Source: UBA1672 sp965263215 (GTDB taxonomy: Bacteria > Pseudomonadota > Alphaproteobacteria > Micavibrionales > Micavibrionaceae). From it: a stretch of DNA of 64,000 bases. Numbering within the stretch: the stretch's first letter is position 1; the number at the start of each line of letters is the position of its first letter. A program made the position numbers and the translations under genes. The stretch covers positions 1,054,001 through 1,118,000 of the forward strand of contig OZ253663.1 in assembly GCA_965263215.1 (NCBI GenBank). The letters are read 5' to 3'. The notes under the pieces are model-generated. The model worked only from the letters and a program-made list of their open reading frames with translations. It made no database searches and was not told the origin of the DNA. Shown here piece after piece: positions 17,318-25,076 of the stretch.

Positions 17318-17646
17318 GCGGCAATCTGAATGCCTTTATCTTGCAATAGCTTCTGCAGTTCACCTGCCTCGTACATTTCACGTACGATGTCACATCCACC
17401 AACAAATTCACCTTTAACGTATAGTTGCGGGATAGTTGGCCATTTTGTGAATTCCTTTACGCCTTGGCGGATGTCATTATCCTCTAGGACGTTAATATCG
17501 CGGAACGTAACACCCAGTTGTGAGAGAACCTGAACAACAAGTGATGAAAACCCGCATTGCGGATAAACGGCAGTGCCTTTCATAAATAAAACGATATCGT
17601 TCTCATCTATTTCCTTTTGAATTCGTGTAAATACTACGTTTTCCAT
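17314..17646 (-). CDS. grxD: Monothiol glutaredoxin, Grx4 family
   Basis: 110 aa with the CGFS active site (PQCGFS), the TVPQLYVKGEF-like substrate loop (TIPQLYVKGEFVGGCDIV) and full family length. Monothiol glutaredoxins carry [2Fe-2S] clusters with BolA proteins and take part in iron-sulphur trafficking. bolA lies directly upstream on the same strand, 17 bases away, which is the usual alphaproteobacterial pairing. Confidence 0.95.
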   Translation of the reverse strand: MENVVFTRIQKEIDENDIVLFMKGTAVYPQCGFSSLVVQVLSQLGVTFRDINVLEDNDIRQGVKEFTKWPTIPQLYVKGEFVGGCDIVREMYEAGELQKLLQDKGIQIAA

Positions 17647-17663
17647 TTTTAAATTCCTTATTT

Positions 17664-17897
17664 TTATTCCGGTACGGATGTTTGCAATGCCAGAGCATGT
17701 AATTCATTTCCGACCTTATTTTCAAGAGCATCATAGACCATTCTGTGTTGCTCTACGCGTGATTTTCCTGCAAAGCTGGGGGAGGCGACGTAAGCCGCGT
17801 AATGATCACCATCTCCGCGTAAATCTTCAATACGAACGGTTGCATCAGGAATTCCTTCCAAAATCATTTGTTCAATCGTAGCAGCATCCATGGGCAT
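17664..17897 (-). CDS. bolA: BolA-family protein
   Basis: 77 aa. BolA/YrbA-type fold with the conserved segment FAGKSRVEQHRMVYDAL and an invariant His in EQHRMVY that can ligate a shared iron-sulphur cluster with a CGFS glutaredoxin. A second in-frame Met occurs at codon 3. Encoded immediately upstream of grxD and downstream of atpZ. Confidence 0.93.
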   Translation of the reverse strand: MPMDAATIEQMILEGIPDATVRIEDLRGDGDHYAAYVASPSFAGKSRVEQHRMVYDALENKVGNELHALALQTSVPE

Positions 17898-17919
17898 ATT
17901 ATGCTTCTCCTAACTTCTC

Positions 17920-18240
17920 TTACTCACTACTAATCTGTTTTTTGGCTTCTTCAAGACATTTCTGAAGTTCGACATCCATGACATGATCAGAGATGTCCAA
18001 ACCTTTTTCGTCAAAATCTTTTCTGACTTTACGCAAAATATCGTCAAAACCAGGCTCTTCCAAATTAGCGGAAACAACGTCACCGGCATAGGTGTTGGCA
18101 TCTGCGCCGCTGAGGCCAAGTTTTTCTGCAGCCCACAGGCCATATAGCTTTGACAGGCGTGCCTCGACAGCAAAATCAAGCTTTTCATCATAGGCAAATT
18201 TGCTTTCAAATGCATTTTCGCGATCATCAAATGTCGTCAT
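17920..18240 (-). CDS. F1-ATPase inhibitor zeta subunit (DUF1476)
   Basis: 106 aa, hydrophilic and helical. The pattern FDDRENAFESKFAYDEKLDFAVEARLSKLYGLWAAEKLGLSG is the hallmark of DUF1476, the alphaproteobacterial zeta inhibitor of the F1F0-ATP synthase described in Paracoccus. The N-terminal region is the inhibitory helix in that family. First gene of the atpZ-bolA-grxD group, divergent from purC. Confidence 0.9.
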   Translation of the reverse strand: MTTFDDRENAFESKFAYDEKLDFAVEARLSKLYGLWAAEKLGLSGADANTYAGDVVSANLEEPGFDDILRKVRKDFDEKGLDISDHVMDVELQKCLEEAKKQISSE

Positions 18241-18284
18241 AGTCGTCTCCTTTAGAACTCAGGGCTTTGCAAAAAATATACGTT

Positions 18285-18329
18285 AAATGATTTCTATCAT
18301 TTGAATCTGTTTAAATCCATTGTTATATG
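18285..18329 (+). promoter_or_regulatory. purC promoter with an overlapping palindrome
   Basis: TTGAAT (18301-18306), 17-base spacer and TATATG (18324-18329) precede purC by about 30 bases. A perfect 7-bp inverted repeat (AAATGAT-TTCT-ATCATTT, 18285-18302) touches the -35 box and lies between the divergent atpZ and purC genes, so it may be an operator for either. Confidence 0.5.
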
Positions 18330-18358
18330 GTGGGTAATTAAAATTTAAGGATAGTTTT

Positions 18359-19207
18359 ATGGCTAAACGCACAAAGATATATGAAGGCAAAGCAAAAATT
18401 CTTTACGAAGGCTCGGAACCGGGAACCGTAATTCAACATTTCAAGGATGATGCAACGGCATTTAACGGCGAAAAGCATGCCGTTATTGATGGTAAGGGCG
18501 CGATGAATAATCGTATTTCTTCACATTTGATGACCAAGCTTGAGGCTATCGGCATTCCAACGCATTTTATTCGTATGCTCAATATGCGCGAACAACTGGT
18601 CAATAGTGTTGAGATCATCCCCATTGAACTTGTTGTGCGCAATATCGCCGCGGGATCATTATGTAAGCGTCTGGGATTGAAGGAAGGCGAAATCCTGCCG
18701 AAGCCATTGATCGAGTTTTACTATAAGAAAGATGAACTTGGCGACCCGCTCATCGGAGAAGATCACATTGTCACCTTTGGGTGGGCTGATCCTTATGAGC
18801 TTGAGGAAATGGTCGCCATGGCTTGGCGTGTGAATGACTATCTGAACGGCATGTTCTCCGGCATTGGTTTAAAGCTTGTAGATTTCAAACTGGAGTTTGG
18901 ACGTATTTGGGGACATCATGGAGAGCTTTATATTGTTCTTGCCGATGAAATATCACCGGATAATTGCCGCCTTTGGGATGCGGAAACAGGCGAGAAAATG
19001 GATAAAGACCGTTTCCGTCAGGATTTGGGCGATCTTGTTGAGGGATATCAATATGTTGCGAACAAGCTTGGCTTGATCCCTGATGATATTATGCGTGGCG
19101 ATGGTATTAACGAACAAATGTTGGAAGATCTTGATCAGATCGAAAACGAACTGGCGGAACGCCGACGTTTGCGTGACGTGAAGGCCGCAAAACCGCGTAA
19201 AATGTAA
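18359..19207 (+). CDS. purC: Phosphoribosylaminoimidazole-succinocarboxamide synthase
   Basis: 282 aa. SAICAR synthetase of purine biosynthesis: joins aspartate to CAIR using ATP. Motifs: YEGKAKILYEG at the start, PIELVVRNIAAGSLCKRLG, and LVDFKLEFGRI...LADEISPDNCRLWD. The C-terminus has a basic extension (ELAERRRLRDVKAAKPRKM), a common variation. Shine-Dalgarno AAGGAT. Convergent with the response regulator 5 bases downstream. Confidence 0.96.
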   Translation: MAKRTKIYEGKAKILYEGSEPGTVIQHFKDDATAFNGEKHAVIDGKGAMNNRISSHLMTKLEAIGIPTHFIRMLNMREQLVNSVEIIPIELVVRNIAAGSLCKRLGLKEGEILPKPLIEFYYKKDELGDPLIGEDHIVTFGWADPYELEEMVAMAWRVNDYLNGMFSGIGLKLVDFKLEFGRIWGHHGELYIVLADEISPDNCRLWDAETGEKMDKDRFRQDLGDLVEGYQYVANKLGLIPDDIMRGDGINEQMLEDLDQIENELAERRRLRDVKAAKPRKM

Positions 19208-19212
19208 ATTTT

Positions 19213-19593
19213 TTAGCGCTTAACCTTTAGTCCGATATCAGACAGGGTTTCAATGAGTATCTCCGGCATCACAGGTTTTGGGATGCTCGCGGATGCACCG
19301 ACGGTTTCGGCTAATTTCAAAAAACTGGTATGTCCGGCCATGCCTTCGGATGAGATTGCAATGATTTTTGTTGATGGCGCATACTCTACAAGGGCGGCGA
19401 TCAGCTCAATCCCTTCCATGCCGGGCATCATAATGTCTGTGATGATGACGTCATATTGATCATTCTGCGCTTGGTTAAGCGCTTTTTCGCCACTATCCAC
19501 GGCGGTAACAACGAATCCTTGTCGTTGCATTGTCATTTCAATAAATTTGCGTGTGATCGCATCGTCTTCTGCGATAAGGGCTGTTTGTGGCAT
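19213..19593 (-). CDS. Single-domain response regulator (CheY-like)
   Basis: 126 aa from ATG 19593; an upstream Met at 19671 would add a non-conserved 26-residue lead. Receiver domain only: acidic pair EDD near residue 9, phospho-acceptor Asp in DVIITDIMMPGMEG, Thr/Ser switch (IIAISSE) and Lys in SIPKPVMPE. With no output domain it should act by protein contact. No histidine kinase lies nearby, so its partner is unknown. Confidence 0.9.
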   Translation of the reverse strand: MPQTALIAEDDAITRKFIEMTMQRQGFVVTAVDSGEKALNQAQNDQYDVIITDIMMPGMEGIELIAALVEYAPSTKIIAISSEGMAGHTSFLKLAETVGASASIPKPVMPEILIETLSDIGLKVKR

Positions 19594-19688
19594 TGTGATT
19601 ACTCTGGTGATTTTGCAATCATGAGTATAGCAAATTTTTATCCGTATAACCGTACGTTTATTTGTGTGCACGCTATGGTATGCGCATC

Positions 19689-20447
19689 TTAGGGGGCGAA
19701 TTGTTCCTGATATATGCGCTCTTCCAGATGGTTTTCCGGATCAAACAGCAACGTGGCCGAAACATCGCGCGCCTCGACAATATTAACTTCCGCAATATCG
19801 CGAATCTCCGTTGCATCGGCGGACGCACTGACGGGGCGTTCTTTCGGGCGGATAATCTCAAAACGCACAGATGCCGTGTTTGGTAAGAGTGCACCCGGCC
19901 ATCTGCGAGGTCTGAACGCACTGATCGGTGTCAGGGGCAGGACATTTGCCCCCAAAGGCACGATAGGGCCATCAGCCGACGAATTATAGGCCGTACTGCC
20001 GACAGGTGTGGAGAGCATAATACCGTCGCACACAAGCAGCGGCATGCGCACTTCATCATTCACCGAAACCATAATCTTTGCCGAACTGTGGGTCTCACGC
20101 AGAAGGGAAACTTCGTTATACGCTAAGGCGCTATGCTTTTTACCGTTCACATCTGTGACGTTCATACGCAGGGGGTGAATTTCATATTCATTTGCGCGGG
20201 CGATGCGCTTGGGTAAATCCGCGCTTTTATATTCATTGAGAAGGAATCCGAGTGTCCCAAGGTTAAGCCCGTAAATGGGCAGGGGGCACTCTGTAAATTC
20301 ATGCAACGCACGTAACATTGCACCATCGCCGCCCAAGACGACGATTACCTCGGCGTTTTCCAAGTCATGGTGCTCGTATTTTTCTGTTAACTCGCGGTAA
20401 GCTGCTTGCGGGCGCGGGTTTTCTGATGCGTGAAAATGGATTTTCAT
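19689..20447 (-). CDS. nadK: NAD kinase
   Basis: 252 aa. Diacylglycerol-kinase-like fold with the GGDG motif (VVLGGDGAMLRALHEF), the NE motif (AYNEVSLLRE) and the substrate loop TPVGSTAYNSSADGPIVP. Makes NADP from NAD and ATP. Encoded 11 bases downstream of the HTH-pyrE gene on the same strand, so the two may share a transcript. Confidence 0.95.
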   Translation of the reverse strand: MKIHFHASENPRPQAAYRELTEKYEHHDLENAEVIVVLGGDGAMLRALHEFTECPLPIYGLNLGTLGFLLNEYKSADLPKRIARANEYEIHPLRMNVTDVNGKKHSALAYNEVSLLRETHSSAKIMVSVNDEVRMPLLVCDGIMLSTPVGSTAYNSSADGPIVPLGANVLPLTPISAFRPRRWPGALLPNTASVRFEIIRPKERPVSASADATEIRDIAEVNIVEARDVSATLLFDPENHLEERIYQEQFAP

Positions 20448-20458
20448 TATATGTCCGT

Positions 20459-21385
20459 TTAATCGTTTTTATCTTGCCACTGTATAGGATTATTTAAAAA
20501 CGCCTCAACAGATTCTAATGTTTCTTTGTCGAAATAATCATTGTCTTTGGCAACATCCAGAACGCTCCACCATGTGGTGAGGGCATGTAATGTGATGCCA
20601 AGGTCTTTCATGTTCTGTTTGCTTGCCTCGAAAATTCCATAATGGAAAACAACAAAGGCGTGTTCAACTTTTGCGCCTGCCTCGCGAAGGGCATTGATAA
20701 ATATCTTTTTACTACCGCCATCTGTTTGAAGATCTTCAATTAAAATTACATTGGGCTTTTTCTTATCCTTGTTCTTTTCGGGCATGAATCCTTCAATTTG
20801 TGCCATGCGGCCATAGCCTTTGGGCTCCTTACGGACATAAATCATGGGTTTATTCAAGCGATCAGATATATATGCGCCGTACGGAATCCCCGCCGTTTCG
20901 CCGCCTGCGAGCAAGTCCATATTATCTAAGCCCACATCAGAGGTTAGTAATTTCGCAGCATCATTCATAAGGGCGTTACGCTCTTGAACGAATGAAATTA
21001 AACGGCGGCAATCAATATAAACGGGGCTTTTCTTACCTGATTTCAGGGTGAATGGCTCTTTCGCGTTAAACAAAACCGATTCGGTTTCAATTAATGCTTT
21101 TGCTGCGCGCTCTGCGATTTCTTTTTTCTCATCTGCGCCGAGACTTTTTTGCGGAGTATCGCCAATCAGGCTGATGAAATCGGTCATGGTTGCATCGGTT
21201 ACGGACAGCACCTTGGCCAAGCTTTCTGTTGATGGCCAGCGGGGCTTACCCTCCGGGCTAATGCGTTTGCTTTTGTTGAAAGATGTCGGGTCTAGTCCTG
21301 CTTGTTTTGCAAGGCCGGAAGGGGAGTAACCTTTGGCAGAAGCAAGGCTGTCTAATCCCTGCCAAATTTGTGCGTGTGTAAACAT
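20459..21385 (-). CDS. pyrE: Helix-turn-helix domain fused to orotate phosphoribosyltransferase
   Basis: 308 aa from ATG 21385 (AGGT upstream; a longer frame reaches 21451 without support). Residues 1 to about 72 look like the N-terminal DNA-binding domain of alphaproteobacterial LexA/CI-like S24 regulators (HAQIWQGLDSLA, SPSGLAKQAGLDPTSFNKSKR, RWPSTESLAKVL), but no S24 protease follows. After a short linker, residues about 90-308 are a complete alphaproteobacterial PyrE: LKSGKKSPVYIDCR, GGETAGIPYG, YVRKEPKGYGR...IEG and the PRPP loop VILIEDLQTDGGS. It would make OMP in pyrimidine synthesis and may also bind DNA. Normal PyrE is about 220-230 aa. It diverges from the phage-like cluster. Confidence 0.9.
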   Translation of the reverse strand: MFTHAQIWQGLDSLASAKGYSPSGLAKQAGLDPTSFNKSKRISPEGKPRWPSTESLAKVLSVTDATMTDFISLIGDTPQKSLGADEKKEIAERAAKALIETESVLFNAKEPFTLKSGKKSPVYIDCRRLISFVQERNALMNDAAKLLTSDVGLDNMDLLAGGETAGIPYGAYISDRLNKPMIYVRKEPKGYGRMAQIEGFMPEKNKDKKKPNVILIEDLQTDGGSKKIFINALREAGAKVEHAFVVFHYGIFEASKQNMKDLGITLHALTTWWSVLDVAKDNDYFDKETLESVEAFLNNPIQWQDKND

Positions 21386-21417
21386 AAGTAATGACCTGTC
21401 TGTCATGATTAAAAAAA

Positions 21418-21431
21418 CTGACTTAGGACAG
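21418..21431. promoter_or_regulatory. Imperfect palindrome upstream of HTH-pyrE
   Basis: CTGAC-TTAG-GACAG is a near-perfect inverted repeat about 35 bases upstream of the HTH-PyrE start codon; further TGTC/GACA half-site-like words occur at 21392-21405. Possible operator for the fused HTH domain; not tested. Confidence 0.3.
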
Positions 21432-21483
21432 TAATCCCATTTATGCGGCAAAAGGTAAATAAGAAATTATTCCTATTTTTTCC

Positions 21484-21530
21484 TTGACTTCGGATTTTCT
21501 TTATATCATAAATGAGAACATAAAGAGAAC
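21484..21530 (+). promoter_or_regulatory. Promoter with LexA-type SOS box upstream of the virion cluster
   Basis: TTGACT (21484-21489), 17-base spacer, CATAAA (21507-21512). Directly downstream, overlapping the expected start site, is GAAC-ATAAAGA-GAAC (21516-21530), an exact match to the GAAC-N7-GAAC (GTTC-N7-GTTC) direct repeat bound by alphaproteobacterial LexA. The box lies 65 bases before the first cluster gene and about 130 bases upstream of the divergent HTH-pyrE gene. Confidence 0.65.
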
Positions 21531-21594
21531 ATTTGTTTCTTTTTTTTACACACAAAAGTAACCACCCAAGACAAAAAACAAGAAAGGCGCAGGT

Positions 21595-22062
21595 ATGAAC
21601 CGCAAAACCAGAGATATAAAAGTGCAGAATAGCACCATGTTTACTGCCGATGAGTGTGTACCCTTTGATTCCGTTGAGGAGGCTTGGTTTTGGTTTATTG
21701 CCGCACAACAAGCGCGCAATGACGGGGCCCAATATGTATCGGGTGCAAGCGTTGTTCGAAGGCCATGTGAGCCTGTGGATATTCTAAAAGTTCTTGATGG
21801 ATTATACCGAAAACGAAGATTGCAACGTGATCACTTGCTCGTGCTGCGTCATTACGGCCGTCGTCATATGGCGCCGGATGTGCGTCGCGCAAAGGAAGAG
21901 CGCGCTTTTTATCTGTGGCGTGAGGCTTTTGATCGTATGCGTCCGGTGATGGAGGATAAGGGAATCATCGCCAAAAAACATTGGATTACGCAGTTCAGCC
22001 AGAATGATGGCTATGCGACCCCAAGCTTATTTCCAAATTATGAAGGAGTGGCAGCAGAATGA
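21595..22062 (+). CDS. Conserved hypothetical protein, first gene of the virion cluster
   Basis: 155 aa, rich in Arg and Trp. The middle (RRPCEPVDILKVLDGLYRKRRLQRDHLLVLRHYGRR) reads like two amphipathic helices of a helix-turn-helix-like fold and is strongly basic. I believe similar proteins occur in other alphaproteobacteria but cannot name a function. Its place just before the portal would suit a small terminase or DNA-binding regulator; this is only a guess. AAAGG serves as Shine-Dalgarno. Overlaps the next gene by 4 bases. Confidence 0.75.
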   Translation: MNRKTRDIKVQNSTMFTADECVPFDSVEEAWFWFIAAQQARNDGAQYVSGASVVRRPCEPVDILKVLDGLYRKRRLQRDHLLVLRHYGRRHMAPDVRRAKEERAFYLWREAFDRMRPVMEDKGIIAKKHWITQFSQNDGYATPSLFPNYEGVAAE

Positions 22063-22514
22063 TGAAACAGTCAGACATTAATGAAATCGCAGGACTTAAC
22101 CCGCAACAGGCGTGGATTATCTTTACCAATCAAACGGATTTACCTTGGCTTAGTTTGTGTAAGGAGGGGTTTCGCCATTGTTTTGTTTTAATCCATGACG
22201 GACAAAATTGGATCAGTGTCGACCCGATGGCCAATTACATGGAAGTAGTGGTGCACAGTGTGCCGATAGAGTTTGATCTTCCCGCTTGGCTAGAGGAACG
22301 TGGCAACCACGTCATAAAGGCCAATATAACCCGCGAGATTAAGCGTTCTGCCCCGATTATGCTGTTTACCTGCGTAGAGGCCTGCAAACGCATATTGGGC
22401 ATTCATAAAAGATTTATTTTCACCCCGTGGCAGCTTTATCGCCATTTGTTGATGGAGCAAGAACACGGTCATAAGAATTCAGTACACAAAGGAGATTTAG
22501 CATGGGAAGTTTAA
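22059..22514 (+). CDS. Cluster protein, possible permuted papain-like (NlpC/P60-like) fold
   Basis: 151 aa, soluble. A His occurs in a beta-like strand (GFRHCFVLIHDGQNWISVDP) and a Cys at the start of a helix (MLFTCVEACKRILG), followed by FTPWQLYRHLL. This His-then-Cys order and spacing resemble circularly permuted NlpC/P60 (YiiX/LRAT-like) hydrolases; the assignment is an inference from pattern only. Start codons overlap the previous stop (ATGA) and its own end overlaps the next gene, so translation is probably coupled. Confidence 0.65.
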   Translation: MMKQSDINEIAGLNPQQAWIIFTNQTDLPWLSLCKEGFRHCFVLIHDGQNWISVDPMANYMEVVVHSVPIEFDLPAWLEERGNHVIKANITREIKRSAPIMLFTCVEACKRILGIHKRFIFTPWQLYRHLLMEQEHGHKNSVHKGDLAWEV

Positions 22515-22762
22515 GCTCAACCCCCAAAGTACCACAAACGCAAATAGTGCAGGTGCCTGTGGCAAGCCCTCAGCCTGCAACGCAGACGTCAACACAATCC
22601 ACCCTGAGTGCACAGGAGCGCGCCGCGAATGAATCAACGGAGCGTGAAAGAAGTTTGCTCTCACGTGGACGCGGTCGTTTTGGGACGATTGCGACAAGTT
22701 TTCAAGGGTTTCTGCGTGAGATAGATCAAAGCAAGGCGCGAAAAACGCTCTTGGGTGAATAG
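22502..22762 (+). CDS. Small phage protein upstream of portal
   Basis: 86 aa. Disordered Pro/Gln/Thr-rich N-terminus, then LLSRGRGRFGTIATSFQG and a C-terminal KTLLGE. This layout (low-complexity start, a basic GRxGT segment, KTLLG end) is common to small proteins beside podoviral portals; their role is not established. Overlaps the previous gene by 13 bases and is followed 15 bases later by the portal gene. Confidence 0.8.
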   Translation: MGSLSSTPKVPQTQIVQVPVASPQPATQTSTQSTLSAQERAANESTERERSLLSRGRGRFGTIATSFQGFLREIDQSKARKTLLGE

Positions 22763-22777
22763 AGGAAGGATAAAGAC

Positions 22778-24325
22778 ATGATCGTCGAGACAGTAAAGAA
22801 CGAAACATTATCGCAAGATGATCCGCTTCATGCGCGTATGCTGGTGGAGCGTTATAACAGCGCGCGTAAACATCGTGACGTATGGAATAATCTGTGGGAA
22901 GAATGTTATGATTTTGCCCTGCCGCAACGCGGCGGTTTTAACGGCCAACTTAACCCCGGCCAGGCGCGCACCAATAATATATATGATGCGACGGCCATGG
23001 ACGCTGCAGACCAACTCGCGGCAAGTTTGCTTGGTAATTTAACACCAAGTTGGTCGCAATGGTTCGGCCTTAAACCTGGACCGGATTTGTCACCATCAGA
23101 GGCTGATGCGCTCGCGCCGGTATTAGAACAAGCCGCAAAAACCATTCAGGCGCATTTTGATCGCTCTAACTTCGCGGTGGAAATTCATCAATGTTATCTT
23201 GATTTGGTTGTTGGTGGGACGGCGTCTTTATCATTTGAAGAAGCAGAGCCTGGTGAGTTTTCCGCCTTTAATTTTCATGCTGTTCCGCTCAAAAATATTG
23301 TGCTGGAAGAGGGTGCAACAGGTTTTCTGGATGGATCATTCAGGACATTGCCGATGACGCTCGATCAACTCACTACGCGTTACCCATTCGCAGAAATTCC
23401 GCCCGATGTGCTGAAAGCGGCGGCGAGTGACCCGCAAACCAAGTTTGATGTGCTCGAATCTGTTTTGCCGAACGATCTGGTTTATGAATATACGGCGTTT
23501 TTGTTTCACAATCCTGATCAGCCAATTATCTTGCAGAGCGGAACATTTTCCAATTCGCCGATTATTAATTTTCGCTGGGTGAAGTCCCCCGGTGAAATTT
23601 ACGGACGATCACCTGTGATGAAGGCTCTACCGGATATCAAAACCGCAAATAAGGTTGTGGAGCTGATTTTAAAGAACGCTTCCATTGCCGTGACGGGGAT
23701 CTGGCAAGCTGACGATGACGGTGTCTTGAACCCCGCCAATATCGAACTGACACCGGGGAGTATTATCCCTAAGGCGATTGGCTCAAAAGGATTACAGCCA
23801 TTGGAAATGCCCGGGCGTTTTGATGTCTCGCAACTTATGCTCGATAATCTGCAATCTCGTATTCGTCATGCTTTACTGACTGATAAATTATTACCTGCGA
23901 ATGGTGCGCGGATGACGGCGACGGAAGTGATTGAGCGTTCGGCCGAGATGTCCCTGATTTTGGGGGCAACGTACGGACGGCTGCAATCGGAGCTACTCAC
24001 GCCGTTGATTAAACGTGCCTTTGCAATTTTACGCAGGCGCGGGGAAGTGCCTGATATCTCGCTTGATGGGCGTCTTGTCGCGGTGGATTACCGATCACCG
24101 CTCGCGCGCTCACAAGGGCAGCGCAACGTACAAAACACACTTAGCTGGATTTCCTCTGTCATTGCGATGGGGCCGGAGGCGGCATTGTCGATTGATATGC
24201 CCGCCGCGGCACGTTTTCTGGGTGAAGCTTTGGCTGTGCCCAGTGATTTAATCCGTAGTGAAATCCTGCCTGATTTGTCGGGTGTGATTAACGAACAACC
24301 ACAAAACACAACGCCAGCAGAATAA
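22778..24325 (+). CDS. Podoviral head-tail connector (portal) protein, T7 gp8-like
   Basis: 515 aa, the usual size of T7-type connectors (Head-tail_con family). Recognisable features: an N-terminal LVERYNSARKHRDVWNNLWEE region, YDATAMDAADQLAASLLGNLTPSWSQWFGL, and ARMTATEVIERSAEMSLILG near the C-terminus. Twelve copies would form the portal ring through which DNA enters the head. Shine-Dalgarno AGGAAGGA. Scaffold gene follows after 27 bases. Confidence 0.93.
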   Translation: MIVETVKNETLSQDDPLHARMLVERYNSARKHRDVWNNLWEECYDFALPQRGGFNGQLNPGQARTNNIYDATAMDAADQLAASLLGNLTPSWSQWFGLKPGPDLSPSEADALAPVLEQAAKTIQAHFDRSNFAVEIHQCYLDLVVGGTASLSFEEAEPGEFSAFNFHAVPLKNIVLEEGATGFLDGSFRTLPMTLDQLTTRYPFAEIPPDVLKAAASDPQTKFDVLESVLPNDLVYEYTAFLFHNPDQPIILQSGTFSNSPIINFRWVKSPGEIYGRSPVMKALPDIKTANKVVELILKNASIAVTGIWQADDDGVLNPANIELTPGSIIPKAIGSKGLQPLEMPGRFDVSQLMLDNLQSRIRHALLTDKLLPANGARMTATEVIERSAEMSLILGATYGRLQSELLTPLIKRAFAILRRRGEVPDISLDGRLVAVDYRSPLARSQGQRNVQNTLSWISSVIAMGPEAALSIDMPAAARFLGEALAVPSDLIRSEILPDLSGVINEQPQNTTPAE

Positions 24326-24352
24326 TTTTGAACCTAAAAGGAGTATAAAAAT

Positions 24353-24994
24353 ATGACTGAAGATAATTTACTAAACGCCGATATACCGGAAAAATTCAAA
24401 GACCCTGAAACAGGCGAAGTGAAAATTGATATATTGGCCAAATCCTACCGCGAGTTGGAACATAAATTATCGCAAAATCCAAAGCCGCCAAAGTCACCCG
24501 AAGAATATTGCATTAATTGTGACCACGGACTGTTTCAGCCGGATGAGGAGATCAATAAACGCCTGCACGATATGGGGTTCACCCATGAACAGGCGCAGGT
24601 TGTTTATGATATGGCGGCGGATAAAATGGTGCCGATGCTCAAGGAAATTGCTGCGGACTTTAATGCAGACCGAGAAGTTGAAAAACTGATCAATCATTTC
24701 GGAGGCGCAGAGCAATGGAAAGTGATATCGCGTCAGTTATTATCCTTCGGGCAGAAAAATTTACCCGCCGATGTTCTTGATAATCTGTCATCGTCCTATG
24801 AGGGAGTAATCGCGCTCCACCGTATGATGAAGGGGAACGAACCACGTTTAAGCCGCGATAGTACGGCTGCGCAAGGTGGCGCGAACGAGGCGGAGTTATC
24901 ATCCATGATGCGTGATCCGAAATATTGGCGCGATAAAGACCCGGCCTTTGTTGCAAAAGTCACTGAAGGTTTCCAGAATATGTACGGGAAATAG
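24353..24994 (+). CDS. Capsid assembly scaffolding protein, T7 gp9-like
   Basis: 213 aa, acidic and helical, with no membrane segment. Begins with a disordered acidic stretch (DIPEKFKDPETGEVKIDILAKSYRELEHKL) and ends in a short helical tail (PAFVAKVTEGFQNMYGK), as expected for a scaffold whose C-terminus contacts the capsid. Position between portal and capsid genes matches T7 gene 9. A bidirectional terminator follows. Confidence 0.8.
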   Translation: MTEDNLLNADIPEKFKDPETGEVKIDILAKSYRELEHKLSQNPKPPKSPEEYCINCDHGLFQPDEEINKRLHDMGFTHEQAQVVYDMAADKMVPMLKEIAADFNADREVEKLINHFGGAEQWKVISRQLLSFGQKNLPADVLDNLSSSYEGVIALHRMMKGNEPRLSRDSTAAQGGANEAELSSMMRDPKYWRDKDPAFVAKVTEGFQNMYGK

Positions 24995-25021
24995 GGCATA
25001 ATGCTCTTGTCCTTAAAAGTA

Positions 25022-25054
25022 AAACCTTCCGTCATTCTAACGGAAGGTTTTTTT
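25022..25054. terminator. Bidirectional intrinsic terminator after scaffold gene
   Basis: Perfect 11-bp stem (25022-25032 with 25040-25050), 7-base loop CATTCTA, T-run on the plus strand and A-run (T-run on the minus strand) on the other side. It would end both the scaffold transcript and that of the convergent PilZ gene. Confidence 0.85.
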
Positions 25055-25076
25055 ATTCTCTCAACGTATTAAATCT

